A model generated the notes under the pieces. It made no database searches and had not been told where the DNA came from. It worked only from the letters and a program-made list of their open reading frames with translations. Positions 63,445 through 64,000 of a DNA stretch of 64,000 bases are shown here, in pieces. Positions within the stretch are counted from its first letter, which is position 1. Every line of letters begins with the position of its first letter. Both the position numbers and the translations under genes were made by a program. Source of the stretch: Chromobotia macracanthus (lineage: Eukaryota; Chordata; Actinopteri; Cypriniformes; Botiidae). The stretch lies in contig JAZGTH010000103.1 in assembly GCA_036877525.1 (NCBI GenBank), positions 1,582,501-1,646,500 of the forward strand, given 5' to 3'.

Positions 63445-64000
63445 GGGATGTCCCTCACACCCATATTAACCCTGTCTGTGGAGCACTCATAATTATTAAA
63501 ACCACAACACATAGCTTTATTTAATCCGGAGACGGTTGCATTAAAGGTTATTAAGTTCTGACCTGCTCTTCTAATGCCGAGTATACGCTCTTATGACATA
63601 CATTCAGGCTTACAAGACAGTTACAGCATAAACCTGTGCATTAAACATAATGCTTAACACGCATCAAGAACACTTTACTCTCACATATGCCTGTAACTGA
63701 GCTTTTAGGCAGCAAGCATTAGATTTGTTTGATTTGTTACCATTTCAATATACATGAAAATGTTGTAACCTCAATCTTTATTGCTTTCAGAGTCTAATAA
63801 ATGCAATGTACTGCAAACAGCCAAGCTCTTGTGATGGTGGTTTTTGAAACTAGAAAAAGGAAAGCATTTCTCTCTAAAACGAGACACATCTGAAACATCT
63901 TGTCATCGTTATTATTAATGAATATAAACGTAAATACACTTACACATAAATATAAACAGCACACACAGATGGTCTGTTACTGTATGGACGGCTGCCACAC
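63445..64000 (+). other. 3'UTR and flank of mpst
   Basis: Holds the AATAAA at 63796-63801. No further coding seen before the window edge. Confidence 0.55.

Overview
The window is vertebrate nuclear DNA, almost certainly from a teleost and probably a cyprinid. The evidence is GT-AG introns, CpG-island promoters, AATAAA signals, dispersed tRNA-derived SINEs, palindromic MITEs of a type I associate with cyprinids, long microsatellites, and a gene set matching the human 22q12-q13 neighbourhood. Exon limits were placed by eye from splice sites and from conservation with proteins I know; no search was run.

Layout, left to right. The 5' end of ep300 (minus strand) has exons at 89-250, 2072-2643 and 7621-7714, with a 72-bp minisatellite (3575-6826) in its first intron and a CpG island at about 7.15-9.64 kb. 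xpnpep3 (minus, 11118-16864) encodes a mitochondrial/cytosolic aminopeptidase P. st13 (plus, 18156-21900) encodes the Hsc70-interacting co-chaperone. rbx1 (minus, 24574-25903) encodes the cullin RING subunit. A tRNA-Gln(CUG) follows at 26.1 kb. chadl (minus, 27239-32172) encodes an LRR matrix protein. A repeat-rich interval (32.2-39.9 kb) holds a solo LTR, a hAT-like MITE and a TATA/CRE promoter-like site. A cathepsin D/E-like aspartic protease (plus, 39886-43830) is frame-disrupted. mief1 (minus, 46235-51.3 kb) encodes a mitochondrial fission adaptor and carries the conserved upstream ORF for a LYR microprotein. A large fusion gene (plus, 54538-60060) follows. The window closes with tRNA-Cys(GCA) at 61.5 kb and mpst (plus, 61739-63444), a 3-mercaptopyruvate sulfurtransferase.

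The most unusual content is the gene at 54538-60060. It joins a carnitine/choline acyltransferase-like domain, a plant-type (Ntn) L-asparaginase, two HIT-like domains and the catalytic core of an asparaginyl-tRNA-synthetase-like enzyme in one predicted 1589-residue protein. About 82% of the coding sequence sits in one 3.9-kb exon. I know of no vertebrate enzyme with this architecture. It looks like a multistep enzyme acting on aspartate/asparagine and acyl groups, but its substrate is unknown.

Several conserved genes (xpnpep3, st13, mief1, the aspartic protease, one chadl exon) carry single-base indels inside otherwise well-conserved exons, often at short G/C runs. ep300, rbx1, mpst and the fusion gene are clean. 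This points mainly to local assembly error rather than true pseudogenes, except perhaps for the protease.
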